Shown: positions 49,801 to 58,988 of the stretch, piece by piece
Layout: each line of letters begins with the position of its first letter
How positions within the stretch are numbered: position 1 is the stretch's first letter
Source: Methanogenium marinum
GTDB taxonomy: Archaea > Halobacteriota > Methanomicrobia > Methanomicrobiales > Methanomicrobiaceae
NCBI RefSeq assembly: GCF_028912405.1
Contig: NZ_JAKELO010000002.1
Location: 682,001 to 746,000 of the forward strand
DNA: 64,000 nt
Reading direction: 5' to 3'
The notes under the pieces: model-generated
Databases searched by the model: none
Told to the model about the DNA's origin: nothing
What the model saw: only the letters and a program-made list of their open reading frames with translations
Made by a program: the position numbers and the translations under genes

Positions 49801-52232
49801 ATGCATACAACAACGTATACAACAGGAGTTCCCCACAAGCGTGGGGATGAACCTTGATATGGAGAATAATATCAAAGAACTGCAGGGAGTTCCCCACAAG
49901 CGTGGGGATGAACCTAGTGACGGCTAACAACTGAAGATGTTTTTGATGAGTTCCCCACAAGCGTGGGGATGAACCTGGTTTCAACCGTTCTGCTGTTGTA
50001 TACGTTGTGAGTTCCCCACAAGCGTGGGGATGAACCTTTGACTACTAACAGAGTATATTTTGATGACTCGAGTTCCCCACAAGCGTGGGGATGAACCTCA
50101 AGTTAAATTGTTTTAGTTCCATTTTTGTTAGAGTTCCCCACAAGCGTGGGGATGAACCTGCAGGCCATATGATCCAGAGGTGAACTGCATTGAGTTCCCC
50201 ACAAGCGTGGGGATGAACCTGGCACAACGTAAAACCGGCTGGTGGTCAAACTGAGTTCCCCACAAGCGTGGGGATGAACCTTTAAGTCACAGATCACAGA
50301 CGCAATCTATCAGGAGTTCCCCACAAGCGTGGGGATGAACCATTCTAAAGGCGGCTGACGATTCGAAGACGTTAGAGTTCCCCACAAGCGTGGGGATGAA
50401 CCTGTAGGCAGACTTAGGATCATCCACTGGAAGTGGAGTTCCCCACAAGCGTGGGGATGAACCGCAATAAAAAGACAATCTACATCTGAATTATATGAGT
50501 TCCCCACAAGCGTGGGGATGAACCTGGATTCAAATTTGGCGGCATGAATCTCAACCTGAGTTCCCCACAAGCGTGGGGATGAACCTCATATCCAGTATGG
50601 CGGGAGCAGTTGCACCATGAGTTCCCCACAAGCGTGGGGATGAACCTCAGACGCAATAAACAGACAATCTACATCTGAAGAGTTCCCCACAAGCGTGGGG
50701 ATGAACCGTTATACACGGCAGGCAGTCACATGGGCGGGGGGAGTTCCCCACAAGCGTGGGGATGAACCCGAAAGAGGGTTTGGTGGAACGACAACGGCAG
50801 GGAGTTCCCCACAAGCGTGGGGATGAACCGGTAACAATCTTACCGTCTGCGGTAGACTGTGCGAGTTCCCCACAAGCGTGGGGATGAACCTTTAGTTGTC
50901 AAGCAGGATGACGCGCACGCGCTGAGTTCCCCACAAGCGTGGGGATGAACCTAAATCTGACAAATCGTTTTTGATCGTGCTGAGGAGTTCCCCACAAGCG
51001 TGGGGATGAACCTGTAGGCAGACTTAGGATCATCCACTGGAAGTGGAGTTCCCCACAAGCGTGGGGATGAACCTATATACTTGCCTGAGTTGTCCCTGCT
51101 AGTTTAGAGTTCCCCACAAGCGTGGGGATGAACCTGCTGATGGCGGTATCCGGTGGACTACATCTCCGAGTTCCCCACAAGCGTGGGGATGAACCTACAT
51201 CCGGTGAAGTTTCGGTTCTTGCGACTCAGAGTTCCCCACAAGCGTGGGGATGAACCTGACAACACAGCCACACCACAGAGGCGCATAGAGAGTTCCCCAC
51301 AAGCGTGGGGATGAACCTTGAAAACTGGATATGCATCATGTTTTGTTGTAGAGTTCCCCACAAGCGTGGGGATGAACCTCCGTCCACTTTTACCTCAAGA
51401 GAAATTAGCCGGAGTTCCCCACAAGCGTGGGGATGAACCGCGGAAGCATACGACGGTGCCGTGCTCAGCAAAGAGTTCCCCACAAGCGTGGGGATGAACC
51501 TACAATAAAAATGTAATGAAAAAATAAAATTAAGAGTTCCCCACAAGCGTGGGGATGAACCTGTATATGTTGATTGTGATGATGGAGCGAAATGGAGTTC
51601 CCCACAAGCGTGGGGATGAACCTCGCGGCGGCTGATGCCTATGAACACAGGAAGAGAGTTCCCCACAAGCGTGGGGATGAACCTGGTCAGATGTTCAACC
51701 TCTCCTGTGTATGACGGAGTTCCCCACAAGCGTGGGGATGAACCTCATCATGTTCTTTTTTTGGTCTCCGGATCTCTGAGTTCCCCACAAGCGTGGGGAT
51801 GAACCTAGATGATCCCGCCGGAAACGAGACCGGAGATGGAGTTCCCCACAAGCGTGGGGATGAACCTATGAGCATAAAACAGCGATGTTATGTAAAGAGG
51901 AGTTCCCCACAAGCGTGGGGATGAACCTAAAAAGAATCTGCGAATATTGTGGTAAAGAATGAGTTCCCCACAAGCGTGGGGATGAACCTACTCCTATATT
52001 TATCCCAATCAGGCTCTCTTAGAGTTCCCCACAAGCGTGGGGATGAACCTCCCTTCATGTCTGTTTTTGCTGTCATATACTCGAGTTCCCCACAAGCGTG
52101 GGGATGAACCTCAGTCCTCTGCAGTGTCTCATTATCCGGGACAGAGTTCCCCACAAGCGTGGGGATGAACCTGGATACAAGAACACTGCAAAGTGTATAC
52201 CAGTGAGTTCCCCACGCACACGCGACGATAAA
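46838..52232 (+). CRISPR. Main type I-E array, 89 repeats and 88 spacers
   Basis: The 28-nt repeat runs GAGTTCCCCACAAGC then GTGGGGATGAACC, with the dyad CCCCAC/GTGGGG. The period is 61 bp throughout except one 32-bp spacer at 49672-49703; spacers are otherwise 33 bp after the 28-nt repeat. 88 repeats look identical by eye; the 89th (52205) is degenerate after CCCCAC and marks the old end. The base after the repeat is T in 66 spacers, G in 14, A in 4 and C in 4. Spacers at 50403 and 51013 are identical. Near-uniform repeats and an intact adaptation module suggest recent activity. Confidence 0.98.
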
Positions 52233-52726
52233 CCCACATACGGTATACCCCAAATTCCCGAATGATCTGGACTTCTTTTAGACACAGCATTCCGGAAAAC
52301 ACATAACGTGCAAATAAATCTCACGCCAGATTATCCTTAAAATCTCAAATCCTCAAATCCTCAAATCCTCAAATCCTCAAATTCTCAAATTCTCAAATTC
52401 TCAAAATCGTCTTCTGTATCGAAGCGAAAATTTGCTCAAAATATCCTGGGTATCATCCGAGTTGTATTGAAAGAGTGTACAATATCCAGGTAAATGTTCC
52501 GTGAAACAAAATCAGGTTCATCGCGGTTCATCGCGGTTCCATGTGGGAGGTAACCACTCTTCTGCAACTCAGAAACATGAACACAGTTCAATAATCTGAA
52601 AATAGTTACGCGAGACCATTCACTTTATATATTCCTTGAATACTTCCAACACGCACACCTTTTCTTTATCTATCAAACCATCAAATCCCATTCTGTGCAC
52701 AAACTTGTGTACAGGAGCAAATCTCC
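52233..52726. other. Gene-free region between CRISPR array and replication module
   Basis: Holds the 8-bp tandem repeats and the GGTTCATCGC direct repeats described separately. TTTATATATTCC at about 52624 is a TATA candidate for the downstream small genes. No ORF supported. Confidence 0.5.
52345..52408. repeat. Eight 8-bp tandem units
   Basis: Four TCAAATCC units, then three TCAAATTC and one TCAAAATC. AT-rich and directly downstream of the array end; at 52515-52540 two copies of GGTTCATCGC and a partial third follow. The pair resembles a plasmid origin layout (AT-rich direct repeats plus short iterons), but this is only a suggestion. Confidence 0.8.
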
Positions 52727-52864
52727 ATGAGAGAAATAGAACAGGAAGTTCTCAACCACATCCCGGACCCGCTTGCAAAGCTCGTCTGGAAGAAATGGAA
52801 TGCAGAAGGAAAGAACACCCGGCAGAATCAGCCCAATAGGGAGATGCAGGCATGCAACCGGTAG
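52727..52864 (+). CDS. Small hypothetical protein of 45 residues
   Basis: ATG 52727 follows AGGAG by nine bases. The product begins MREIEQEVLNHIPDPLAKLV and continues with WKKWNAEGK, predicted helical and basic at its end. The stop overlaps the next start region (52852), so it looks like the first gene of the small-gene run leading to the primase. Function unknown; size would fit a copy-control or DNA-binding peptide, but nothing proves this. Confidence 0.5.
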   Translation: MREIEQEVLNHIPDPLAKLVWKKWNAEGKNTRQNQPNREMQACNR

Positions 52865-53250
52865 GAAAACAAAAAGGCAGCCCCACAACAATCCCCCGCA
52901 CTACCAGTGGAATGTACGGAACTGCCGATGAACAATCAGCGTCAGGAAATATAAAATCCACGGACGCTGCAGACAAGACCTTCCACGCAGGCCCTATTCC
53001 CATCTACCTTGTCCCGCAGACCATATCCTCAGAGATCCACGCACACGGCGGGAACATCGCCGGGATCACCGTCCGGCGGACCCATCATCATGCCTATGTG
53101 ATTTCCCTGACCCGGATCAGTTCCCAGGGGAAGAAGGCAGATGAGGTAGAGAAGGCAGAGAAAGCAAAGAAAACAGAGAAGGCAGAGAAGGCAGGGAAAG
53201 CAAAGAAAACAGAGAAGGCAGATACAGCAGGTGACAAAGATGCAGCCTGA
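52852..53250 (+). CDS. Hypothetical protein with Lys/Glu/Ala-rich repeat tail
   Basis: 132 residues, with GGGAG eight bases before ATG 52852. Residues about 45-92 look globular (FHAGPIPIYLVPQTISSEIH, ITVRRTHHHAYVISLTRI). The C-terminal 40 residues repeat the pattern EKAEKAKKTEKAEKAGKAKK, encoded by repeats of GAGAAGGCAG and AAGAAAACA, a probable single alpha-helix or coiled coil. Not recognised. The context suggests a plasmid accessory protein. Confidence 0.6.
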   Translation: MQPVGKQKGSPTTIPRTTSGMYGTADEQSASGNIKSTDAADKTFHAGPIPIYLVPQTISSEIHAHGGNIAGITVRRTHHHAYVISLTRISSQGKKADEVEKAEKAKKTEKAEKAGKAKKTEKADTAGDKDAA

Positions 53251-53596
53251 ACCCGGCACGCTTGCCCAGGGGAGAGGTGAAACCCTCACCGTCACCATCG
53301 CGGAGGAGACCTACTACCTTGGCCGGGATGATATTCACGCCCTGCTCTTCTATGGACAGAGCATCCCCCTCACCCGGATTGAAGAAGATGGCATCTCTTC
53401 CAACGGCGCCGTATTCATTACCACCGTAATCGACGGCCACATCACCGTCCACGCCTCCGGCCGGGCGATCCTTATCGTGACCCGTGCGGGCTACTTCACG
53501 ATACCCTTCACCAGCTTCCAGCAGGTGGCCCGCGGGGATGCGGTTTCTGCACCGCTCTTCCCCACCATGCCGGACTTCGCAGGGGGCCTTGCATGA
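53240..53596 (+). CDS. Hypothetical protein upstream of the primase-helicase
   Basis: 118 residues from ATG 53240 (GGTGA five bases upstream; GTG 53231 also in frame). Predicted mostly beta: GETLTVTIAEETYYLGRDDIHALLF style strands and a second set around VFITTVIDGHITVHASGRAI. The stop overlaps the primase start by ATGA, so the two are co-translated. No known family recognised; it may assist replication. Confidence 0.7.
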   Translation: MQPEPGTLAQGRGETLTVTIAEETYYLGRDDIHALLFYGQSIPLTRIEEDGISSNGAVFITTVIDGHITVHASGRAILIVTRAGYFTIPFTSFQQVARGDAVSAPLFPTMPDFAGGLA

Positions 53597-56493
53597 CCGC
53601 AGACACCGAAGAGATCAGACGGGCCCTCTCTCTCCTCTTTTCCAACGGCACCGTTGTCGAACTCCGGGCCCTGGGCGACGGCGGGGTGCACAGCGGCTAC
53701 TTCACCGACTTCGATGTGATGGCAGACCGGGCGGCGGCGATTGACAATTATAACGATGTCCACGGGGTGTATGTCACCCTGAATGAAGTGAACCCGGTGC
53801 TCCTCTCCCGGCGGGCGAACCGCATCAAACAGCGGCTCTCCCGGACGGACACCACCACGGCAGACAAGGACATCGTCCGCCGCCGGTGGTTCCCCATCGA
53901 CCTCGACCCCGTCCGGCCGAGCGGGGTATCTGCCTCAGAAGAAGAGCACATCGCCGCGTTAAAACGAGCAGAGGAGATCACCCGCTGGCTCACCGGGAAG
54001 GGCTTCCCCGCCCCGGTCACGGCGGACTCCGGGAACGGGGCACATCTCCTCTACGCAATAGACCTCCCCAATGACGACGAAGCCACCAAACTCGTAAAAG
54101 CGTGCCTCGCGGTCCTCGATGCCTTCTTCTCCGACGAAACAGTCCACTGCGACACCGCGAACTTCAACGCCGCCCGCATCTGGAAATGCTACGGGACGAC
54201 CGCCTGCAAGGGAGACAACACCACAGAGCGGCCCCACCGGATGGCACGGATTATCACCGCCCCAAAAGAGCCTGAGGTCGTGCCGAATGACATGCTCCGG
54301 GACCTTGCCGATTGTATTCCCCGGTCTGCCCCAAAGGTGGATAAAGGCCGGCGGCGGGGTTCATTTGACCTCCGGTGGTGGCTTGACCACAACACCATCG
54401 CTGTTAAAACCGAACGGCCCTGGCAGGGTGGCACACTCTTCTCCCTTGCCGAATGTCCCTTCTCCACCGCCCACACCGACGGGGCGTTTGCCATCCAGTT
54501 TGCAAACGGCGCCCTCTTTGCCGGATGCCATCACGACTCATGCGGCGGCGGGACGCAACGGTGGCAGGAGTTTCGGGGGATGTATGAACCAGAGAGGATC
54601 GGGGGGAAGAAAAGGTCCGGAACCAAAGGAACGGATACATCAACCAATGAAGAGGTCACGACAGATGACCCCTCCCCCGTCTCTCCCATTCCGGACACTG
54701 CTGTAGATGCAGAGGAGCACCGGAAACGAGCCATGGAAATTCTTGAGACAGGCGATCCCCTTGCCTTTCTCCTTGATGTCTTCCACCGGGAGCACGTCGG
54801 TGACCAGACTGTTGCCGAGTGTCTCGCGATGTCCGTTGCCTCCCAGTCAGTCGAAAACACCGCAGGGCTGCACGTCTCTATCTCCGGAAACTCCGGCAAA
54901 GGCAAGACACATGCCTGCAATGCGATGGGCCACCTCCTCCCTGAAGAATACCGGATTAAAGGCACATTATCGGATAAAGCACTCTTCTATGACGATGACC
55001 TCCGGCCAGGCACCGTTCTCCTCTTCGATGACATCGGTCTCTCTGATGATATGCAGGAACTTCTGAAGTCGGCGACGGCGAACTTCCGGGAGCCCATAGT
55101 GCACCGGACGCTCACCCGCGAACGCCAACTGAAAGTATGCACCATACCTGAACGCTGTGTCTGGTGGCTCGCAAAAGTGGAGAGCATTGGTGATGATCAG
55201 GTGATGAACCGGATGCTGACGGTCTGGATTGATGACTCGGCAGCTCAGGACAGGGCGGTGCTTGACCATCTGAAGAAATCCGAAACCGGTGTTCTGTGCT
55301 CTGCCACTGATGATACGGATGTGTATGTCTGCCGGGCGATGTGGGAGATACTAAAAAGTGCTGTCAGGAGGGTGAAAATTCCGTTTGCAGAACGCATCTC
55401 GTTTTCCACTATCCAGAACCGGCGCAATCCGGCGATGCTCTTTGATTTGATTAAGTGCCACGCCCTGCTGCACTTTTTCCAGCGGGAGACGGATGCGGAC
55501 GGGACACTCATCGCCACCCATGATGACTTTGCCTATGCCCGGAAGCTCTTTACTGCCATCAATGGTGATGGGGGCGGTCAGGAGACGAAGCTGACCAAAA
55601 ACGAAGCGGCGGCACTTCAGTCTATAGCGAAGATGAATTTGGAGGTTTTTACTATCCATCAGCTCCAGGACGCCCTTGGCTTTTCGTATCAACCGACGTA
55701 TCGGCTGCTTCATGGCTATACCACCAAAAGGGCAACCTACGCCGGTATCCTTGACAAATGTCCTGCGGTAAGTTTCATTGATGCGACAGTGGCAGAGATG
55801 CTCAGTGGAATGGAGATCAAACGGCGTGAGAAATATTTCTCCTTTGATGTGGCCATATACCGGGATTGGATGAGACAGTCGGATGTCTGGCTGGAGCCCG
55901 ACGATACGGATGGAAATTCTGATGATGATAATCGCGATGACGGCGATGACAGGGGAGATGACGTTTTCATCTTTTCATCACGTTTTCGTACAGAAAAGGC
56001 AAAAAATGAAAAGATAAATGGCGGAGATACTGACGTTCATTCTTCTAAAAGAGATAGTAGTATAGATATATGTACAGATAGTACGGGATGTTTTCATACA
56101 AATCCAGTATCATTCGACAATCCTGTTTCCCCGGTGTCCGGGAGTGGGTGTGTCTCTGATATTGGTGGTGATGAAAATGAACCCGACAAAACGGCATATA
56201 GCCAGGCAATTCCAGAAAAAACAATGCATCTCCATCTGTTTGGATGTAAATCAAATTGTAAAGAGATGAAAACGGTTGAAAAGATGAAAACAAGACAGGC
56301 AGGAACCACACCACCCCTCCCCGGCATTCTCGATCACCGGGACTTTGAGCATTCGCCTGTCTCTCTGGGGCACTGCACGCTCTGTGGTGACGGGCGGGCA
56401 GTGTATCAGTCAAAAGCACAGCGGGCGGCGATATGTGAGAAATGTTATGCCCGGCTTGTCCGGGAGTGGAATAAGAGTGAAGGGGTGGTATGA
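53593..56493 (+). CDS. Primase-helicase replication protein of a plasmid/provirus, with C-terminal zinc ribbon
   Basis: 966 residues. The N-terminus (about 1-220) is an archaeo-eukaryotic primase-polymerase-like domain: FPIDLDP near 101 (acidic motif), SGNGAHLLYAIDLP near 146 (S-x-H motif) and AARIWKCYGT. A Cys/His linker (GCHHDSCGGG) follows. The ATPase domain (about 400-560) has GNSGKGKTHACNA (Walker A, 432) and VLLFDDIG (Walker B, 475). A winged helix lies near 680-760. The tail has an acidic Asp-rich run and a zinc ribbon, LGHCTLCGDGRAVY and CEKCYARLV (about 926-960). Such fused proteins start replication of archaeal plasmids. The two smaller genes before it look like part of the same operon. 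Confidence 0.85.
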   Translation: MTADTEEIRRALSLLFSNGTVVELRALGDGGVHSGYFTDFDVMADRAAAIDNYNDVHGVYVTLNEVNPVLLSRRANRIKQRLSRTDTTTADKDIVRRRWFPIDLDPVRPSGVSASEEEHIAALKRAEEITRWLTGKGFPAPVTADSGNGAHLLYAIDLPNDDEATKLVKACLAVLDAFFSDETVHCDTANFNAARIWKCYGTTACKGDNTTERPHRMARIITAPKEPEVVPNDMLRDLADCIPRSAPKVDKGRRRGSFDLRWWLDHNTIAVKTERPWQGGTLFSLAECPFSTAHTDGAFAIQFANGALFAGCHHDSCGGGTQRWQEFRGMYEPERIGGKKRSGTKGTDTSTNEEVTTDDPSPVSPIPDTAVDAEEHRKRAMEILETGDPLAFLLDVFHREHVGDQTVAECLAMSVASQSVENTAGLHVSISGNSGKGKTHACNAMGHLLPEEYRIKGTLSDKALFYDDDLRPGTVLLFDDIGLSDDMQELLKSATANFREPIVHRTLTRERQLKVCTIPERCVWWLAKVESIGDDQVMNRMLTVWIDDSAAQDRAVLDHLKKSETGVLCSATDDTDVYVCRAMWEILKSAVRRVKIPFAERISFSTIQNRRNPAMLFDLIKCHALLHFFQRETDADGTLIATHDDFAYARKLFTAINGDGGGQETKLTKNEAAALQSIAKMNLEVFTIHQLQDALGFSYQPTYRLLHGYTTKRATYAGILDKCPAVSFIDATVAEMLSGMEIKRREKYFSFDVAIYRDWMRQSDVWLEPDDTDGNSDDDNRDDGDDRGDDVFIFSSRFRTEKAKNEKINGGDTDVHSSKRDSSIDICTDSTGCFHTNPVSFDNPVSPVSGSGCVSDIGGDENEPDKTAYSQAIPEKTMHLHLFGCKSNCKEMKTVEKMKTRQAGTTPPLPGILDHRDFEHSPVSLGHCTLCGDGRAVYQSKAQRAAICEKCYARLVREWNKSEGVV

Positions 56494-56537
56494 TAAAAGA
56501 AAGCGGGATAATTATTCTGAAAAATTCACGCTCTTTT

Positions 56538-57671
56538 TTATGATATGCACATTTCGTACATCGCTTTTGGCTCAATCCGGAGCTCAACCTCCCGTGAGTT
56601 CCCCCGTACGGTCCGCTGATGCAGGTCGATGAACCGGAGTTCATAGAGTCGCCGAAGCCAGAAATAAAAGGACGAATAGGGGACCTTCCGGCTCGCTTTG
56701 AATGAGTGATAGAGTGCGCCGGTGGTAAGGGGCACAGCCGGACATTCCCGTTTCATCATTGCAATATGGGAGAGCAGCCTCTCTTCGTTTGGTTTCAGTG
56801 CACGCAGGAGATTGGTCTGGCGGATGTCGCAGGCGAGATCATATGCCTTCGTGACATCCCCCTCTGTTACCACCGTCCGGGCATCCGTTTCGGCGATGAT
56901 GGCGGCATGCTTCAGAAGATCAATGCCGAGCCGGAGGTCGCCTTCCTTCACGGTGAGGGCGACGATGCGGCCGAGGACAATGGATGGAACCACGCCGGGG
57001 TAGAGACCCATTCGGATGCGATCCTGCAGGATAGTTCGCACCTCCCTGCGCTGGTAGTGGGAGAAAGGGATCTCCATGGGCTGCCAGACGGAGTAGGCCG
57101 ACCGGACGTGGACCATTGCGGGGCAAAGGGTATAGTCGCAGATGGTGGTGACGATGCCAATCTTCACGCCCGGATAGTTTTCGTACATCCGGGCGAGGGA
57201 ACGAATGATACGGTCGAGCTGGTCGTTATGGGTGAGGTAATGTGCGTCATCAAGACAGACGATGAGAACCATCTTCCGTTTCATGAGTTCCTCTGCGATG
57301 GGGTCCGTGAGCCGCTGAATAGCAATGCCGGAGAGGCAGGGTTGATAACCGAAGAGCCGCCTGAAAATGGCGGTAAAGACACGAAAAGGGGTGTTCACAC
57401 TTTCGCAGTTGATAATAACGGTCATCACGCCTGTCATAGTCTCCTCCAGTTCTTTGAAGATCCTTCGTACGCAGGTGGTCTTCCCGGTTCCGGGCGGCCC
57501 GCGGAGGTTGGCGTTGATGGGGCTTCCCCCCTGAAGGGCAGGACTGAGTGCTGCTGCGAGCTGCCGGAGTTCCTGGTCGCGGTATTTGATTGTGTCAGGT
57601 GTATAATTGAATTCAAAGACCTCAGCGTCGCGGATGAGTGTCTGGTGGTTCATGAGGTAGTGATGCGACAT
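56538..57671 (-). CDS. Orc1/Cdc6-family replication initiator
   Basis: 377 residues from ATG 57671 (the frame is open to 57827 but the extra part has no family features). AAA+ ATPase with NLRGPPGTGKTTCVRRIF (Walker A), LIVCLDDAHYLT (Walker B, DD in place of the more common DE) and a sensor region; the C-terminal winged helix is at about 280-377 (VPLTTGALYHSFKAS, FYFWLRRLYELRFID). It binds origin repeats and loads MCM. Convergent with the primase gene, gap 44 bp; with it, this forms a self-contained replication module. No canonical origin-recognition box was found nearby. Confidence 0.92.
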   Translation of the reverse strand: MSHHYLMNHQTLIRDAEVFEFNYTPDTIKYRDQELRQLAAALSPALQGGSPINANLRGPPGTGKTTCVRRIFKELEETMTGVMTVIINCESVNTPFRVFTAIFRRLFGYQPCLSGIAIQRLTDPIAEELMKRKMVLIVCLDDAHYLTHNDQLDRIIRSLARMYENYPGVKIGIVTTICDYTLCPAMVHVRSAYSVWQPMEIPFSHYQRREVRTILQDRIRMGLYPGVVPSIVLGRIVALTVKEGDLRLGIDLLKHAAIIAETDARTVVTEGDVTKAYDLACDIRQTNLLRALKPNEERLLSHIAMMKRECPAVPLTTGALYHSFKASRKVPYSSFYFWLRRLYELRFIDLHQRTVRGNSREVELRIEPKAMYEMCIS

Positions 57672-57895
57672 GTTGAGGGGTTTGGATGAGGGGATGATAT
57701 TGGTTGACCGGGCGGGGTGAAAGTGAAAGGAGAAGTCTTTTCTGATTCCCGGGCCTGACAGGGAATCTGGATTAGGGTTCATAAACATTATTTGGATGGG
57801 CGGGGTGCACATGCCTGATCTGAACATTAATATGAACGTAACTCCTATCCCTCAAGGCTGGAAAGCTATCGTAAATGAATAAGGAGGGTATGAAC

Positions 57896-58168
57896 ATGTG
57901 TTCAAGAGTGATTGATTCAGATAAAGAAGAGGGGATGATGAAATCACCTGGCCCATACCGTTCCAACAGTTCAGCGTCCCAAGCTGCAAACACGGGGACA
58001 TTCGAATCCACTGATTCATCTACGGTTGGAAAACCAATTCCGCCAATTCAGGCTGATGCTTATATGAAGTCAGAAGAACAGGATGGTCTGTCTGAAATTG
58101 AAAAGGCAGCCATGGAACTTTCAATGGATAAGCACAGGCGGGCCTATGAACGTCTGGCCTCTGACTAA
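57896..58168 (+). CDS. Small acidic protein convergent with a Doc toxin gene
   Basis: 90 residues from ATG 57896, eight bases after GGAGG; ATGs at 57875 and 57890 are less well placed. The N-terminal two thirds are Ser/Pro-rich and disordered; the C-terminal 25 residues (LSEIEKAAMELSMDKHRRAY) form an amphipathic helix. It ends tail-to-tail with the Doc gene, sharing four bases. An antitoxin role is possible, since many antitoxins pair a disordered part with a helix, but the convergent order is unusual. Confidence 0.6.
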   Translation: MCSRVIDSDKEEGMMKSPGPYRSNSSASQAANTGTFESTDSSTVGKPIPPIQADAYMKSEEQDGLSEIEKAAMELSMDKHRRAYERLASD

Positions 58169-58557
58169 TCATCCAGATTTCCACTATTTTGAATGAGCCA
58201 GTCTTGTACGTCTTCTATTGAATACGAATACCGTGCAATCCCCATTACAAATAGGTAAATTGCATCATCTTCAGCAGTGATTATCATATTCTCAGGACTA
58301 AGTATCAAAATCATCTCAGCCACTGCAAGCGCTGTTCTCTTATTCCCCTGATAAAACGGATGACGTGTTGCAATTCCATGAAGCATCCATGCTGCTCTTT
58401 CATGCGGATTCTGAAGATTATTCCCATAATAAACAAGATTTTCAAGTGTTCCGGGAGTGAGTATGAGACCAGCCATTCCGTGGTCTTCCTGCTGAACGCT
58501 TTGAAGAATGAGCCAGCTCTGAATTTCAATAATCTTCTGAACGGTAAGGGAATACAT
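58165..58557 (-). CDS. doc: Doc-type (death-on-curing) Fic toxin
   Basis: 130 residues. The Doc/Fic motif is HPFYQGNKRTALAVAEMIL (His at about 66), with NKRTA diagnostic of Doc and Gln where Asp/Asn is frequent in H-x-F-x-D/N. Doc phosphorylates EF-Tu and halts translation. Start ATG 58557. No Phd-like antitoxin precedes it on the same strand; the only near gene is the small convergent one. It probably stabilises the accessory element. Confidence 0.88.
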   Translation of the reverse strand: MYSLTVQKIIEIQSWLILQSVQQEDHGMAGLILTPGTLENLVYYGNNLQNPHERAAWMLHGIATRHPFYQGNKRTALAVAEMILILSPENMIITAEDDAIYLFVMGIARYSYSIEDVQDWLIQNSGNLDD

Positions 58558-58721
58558 TCGTGATACTATTCATCCATTATTTTGAGTATAGATAATAAAT
58601 GGCATTTAGCTGAGTGAAGGGTGGATTTCATGGCCCTATATCATTATTCAGATAAATTCCTCCAATTTGAATATTCAGTTAATTGTTTTTCAGGTATGCT
58701 GGCATTCTTACGTTCCATCCT

Positions 58722-58988
58722 TCACCCCACCCCCAGCCACTGCACCACCCACGCCGCAAGGGCTCCCACAATCCCACTCAAACCCGCGACAAGCCCACCG
58801 GTCCGCTTCTCTGCCCCGGCCCTCTCAGCCCGCCACCCCTCCATATCTCGGATGCGGGCCTCGAAGTCTGCATCTGTCATTTTCATCTCCCCGAGCGTCC
58901 GGCATATCCACCTGACATCGCGGTGCGTCTCGGTGATCTTCGTATTCATATCGATGATTTCCGTTGTCAGATCATCTGTCATGTTCAT
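58722..58988 (-). CDS. Coiled-coil protein with C-terminal membrane helix (holin-like)
   Basis: 88 residues from ATG 58988 (GGGG seven bases upstream; 59003 is another start). A long helix, DLTTEIIDMNTKITETHRDV to AERAGAEKRTG, is followed by one strong membrane segment GGLVAGLSGIVGALAAWVVQW. The arrangement matches XhlA/holin-like phage proteins, which is consistent with a proviral origin. Sequence similarity to a named family cannot be shown from reading alone. It stands alone on the minus strand. Confidence 0.6.
   Translation of the reverse strand: MNMTDDLTTEIIDMNTKITETHRDVRWICRTLGEMKMTDADFEARIRDMEGWRAERAGAEKRTGGLVAGLSGIVGALAAWVVQWLGVG

Noticed and set aside
46866-52204. Self-targeting spacers within this window
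   Set aside because: No spacer was seen to match other parts of the window by eye; a full search with mismatches was not possible.
46838-52232. Many minus-strand frames of 60-185 codons with repeated [19 protein letters not shown] and VHPHACGEL blocks
   Set aside because: They are the CRISPR repeat read in three frames; the 61-bp period shifts frame each unit and no start signals exist.
52501-52560. GGTTCATCGC direct repeats as a firm replication origin
   Set aside because: Only two full copies and no known origin-recognition box; kept as a suggestion.
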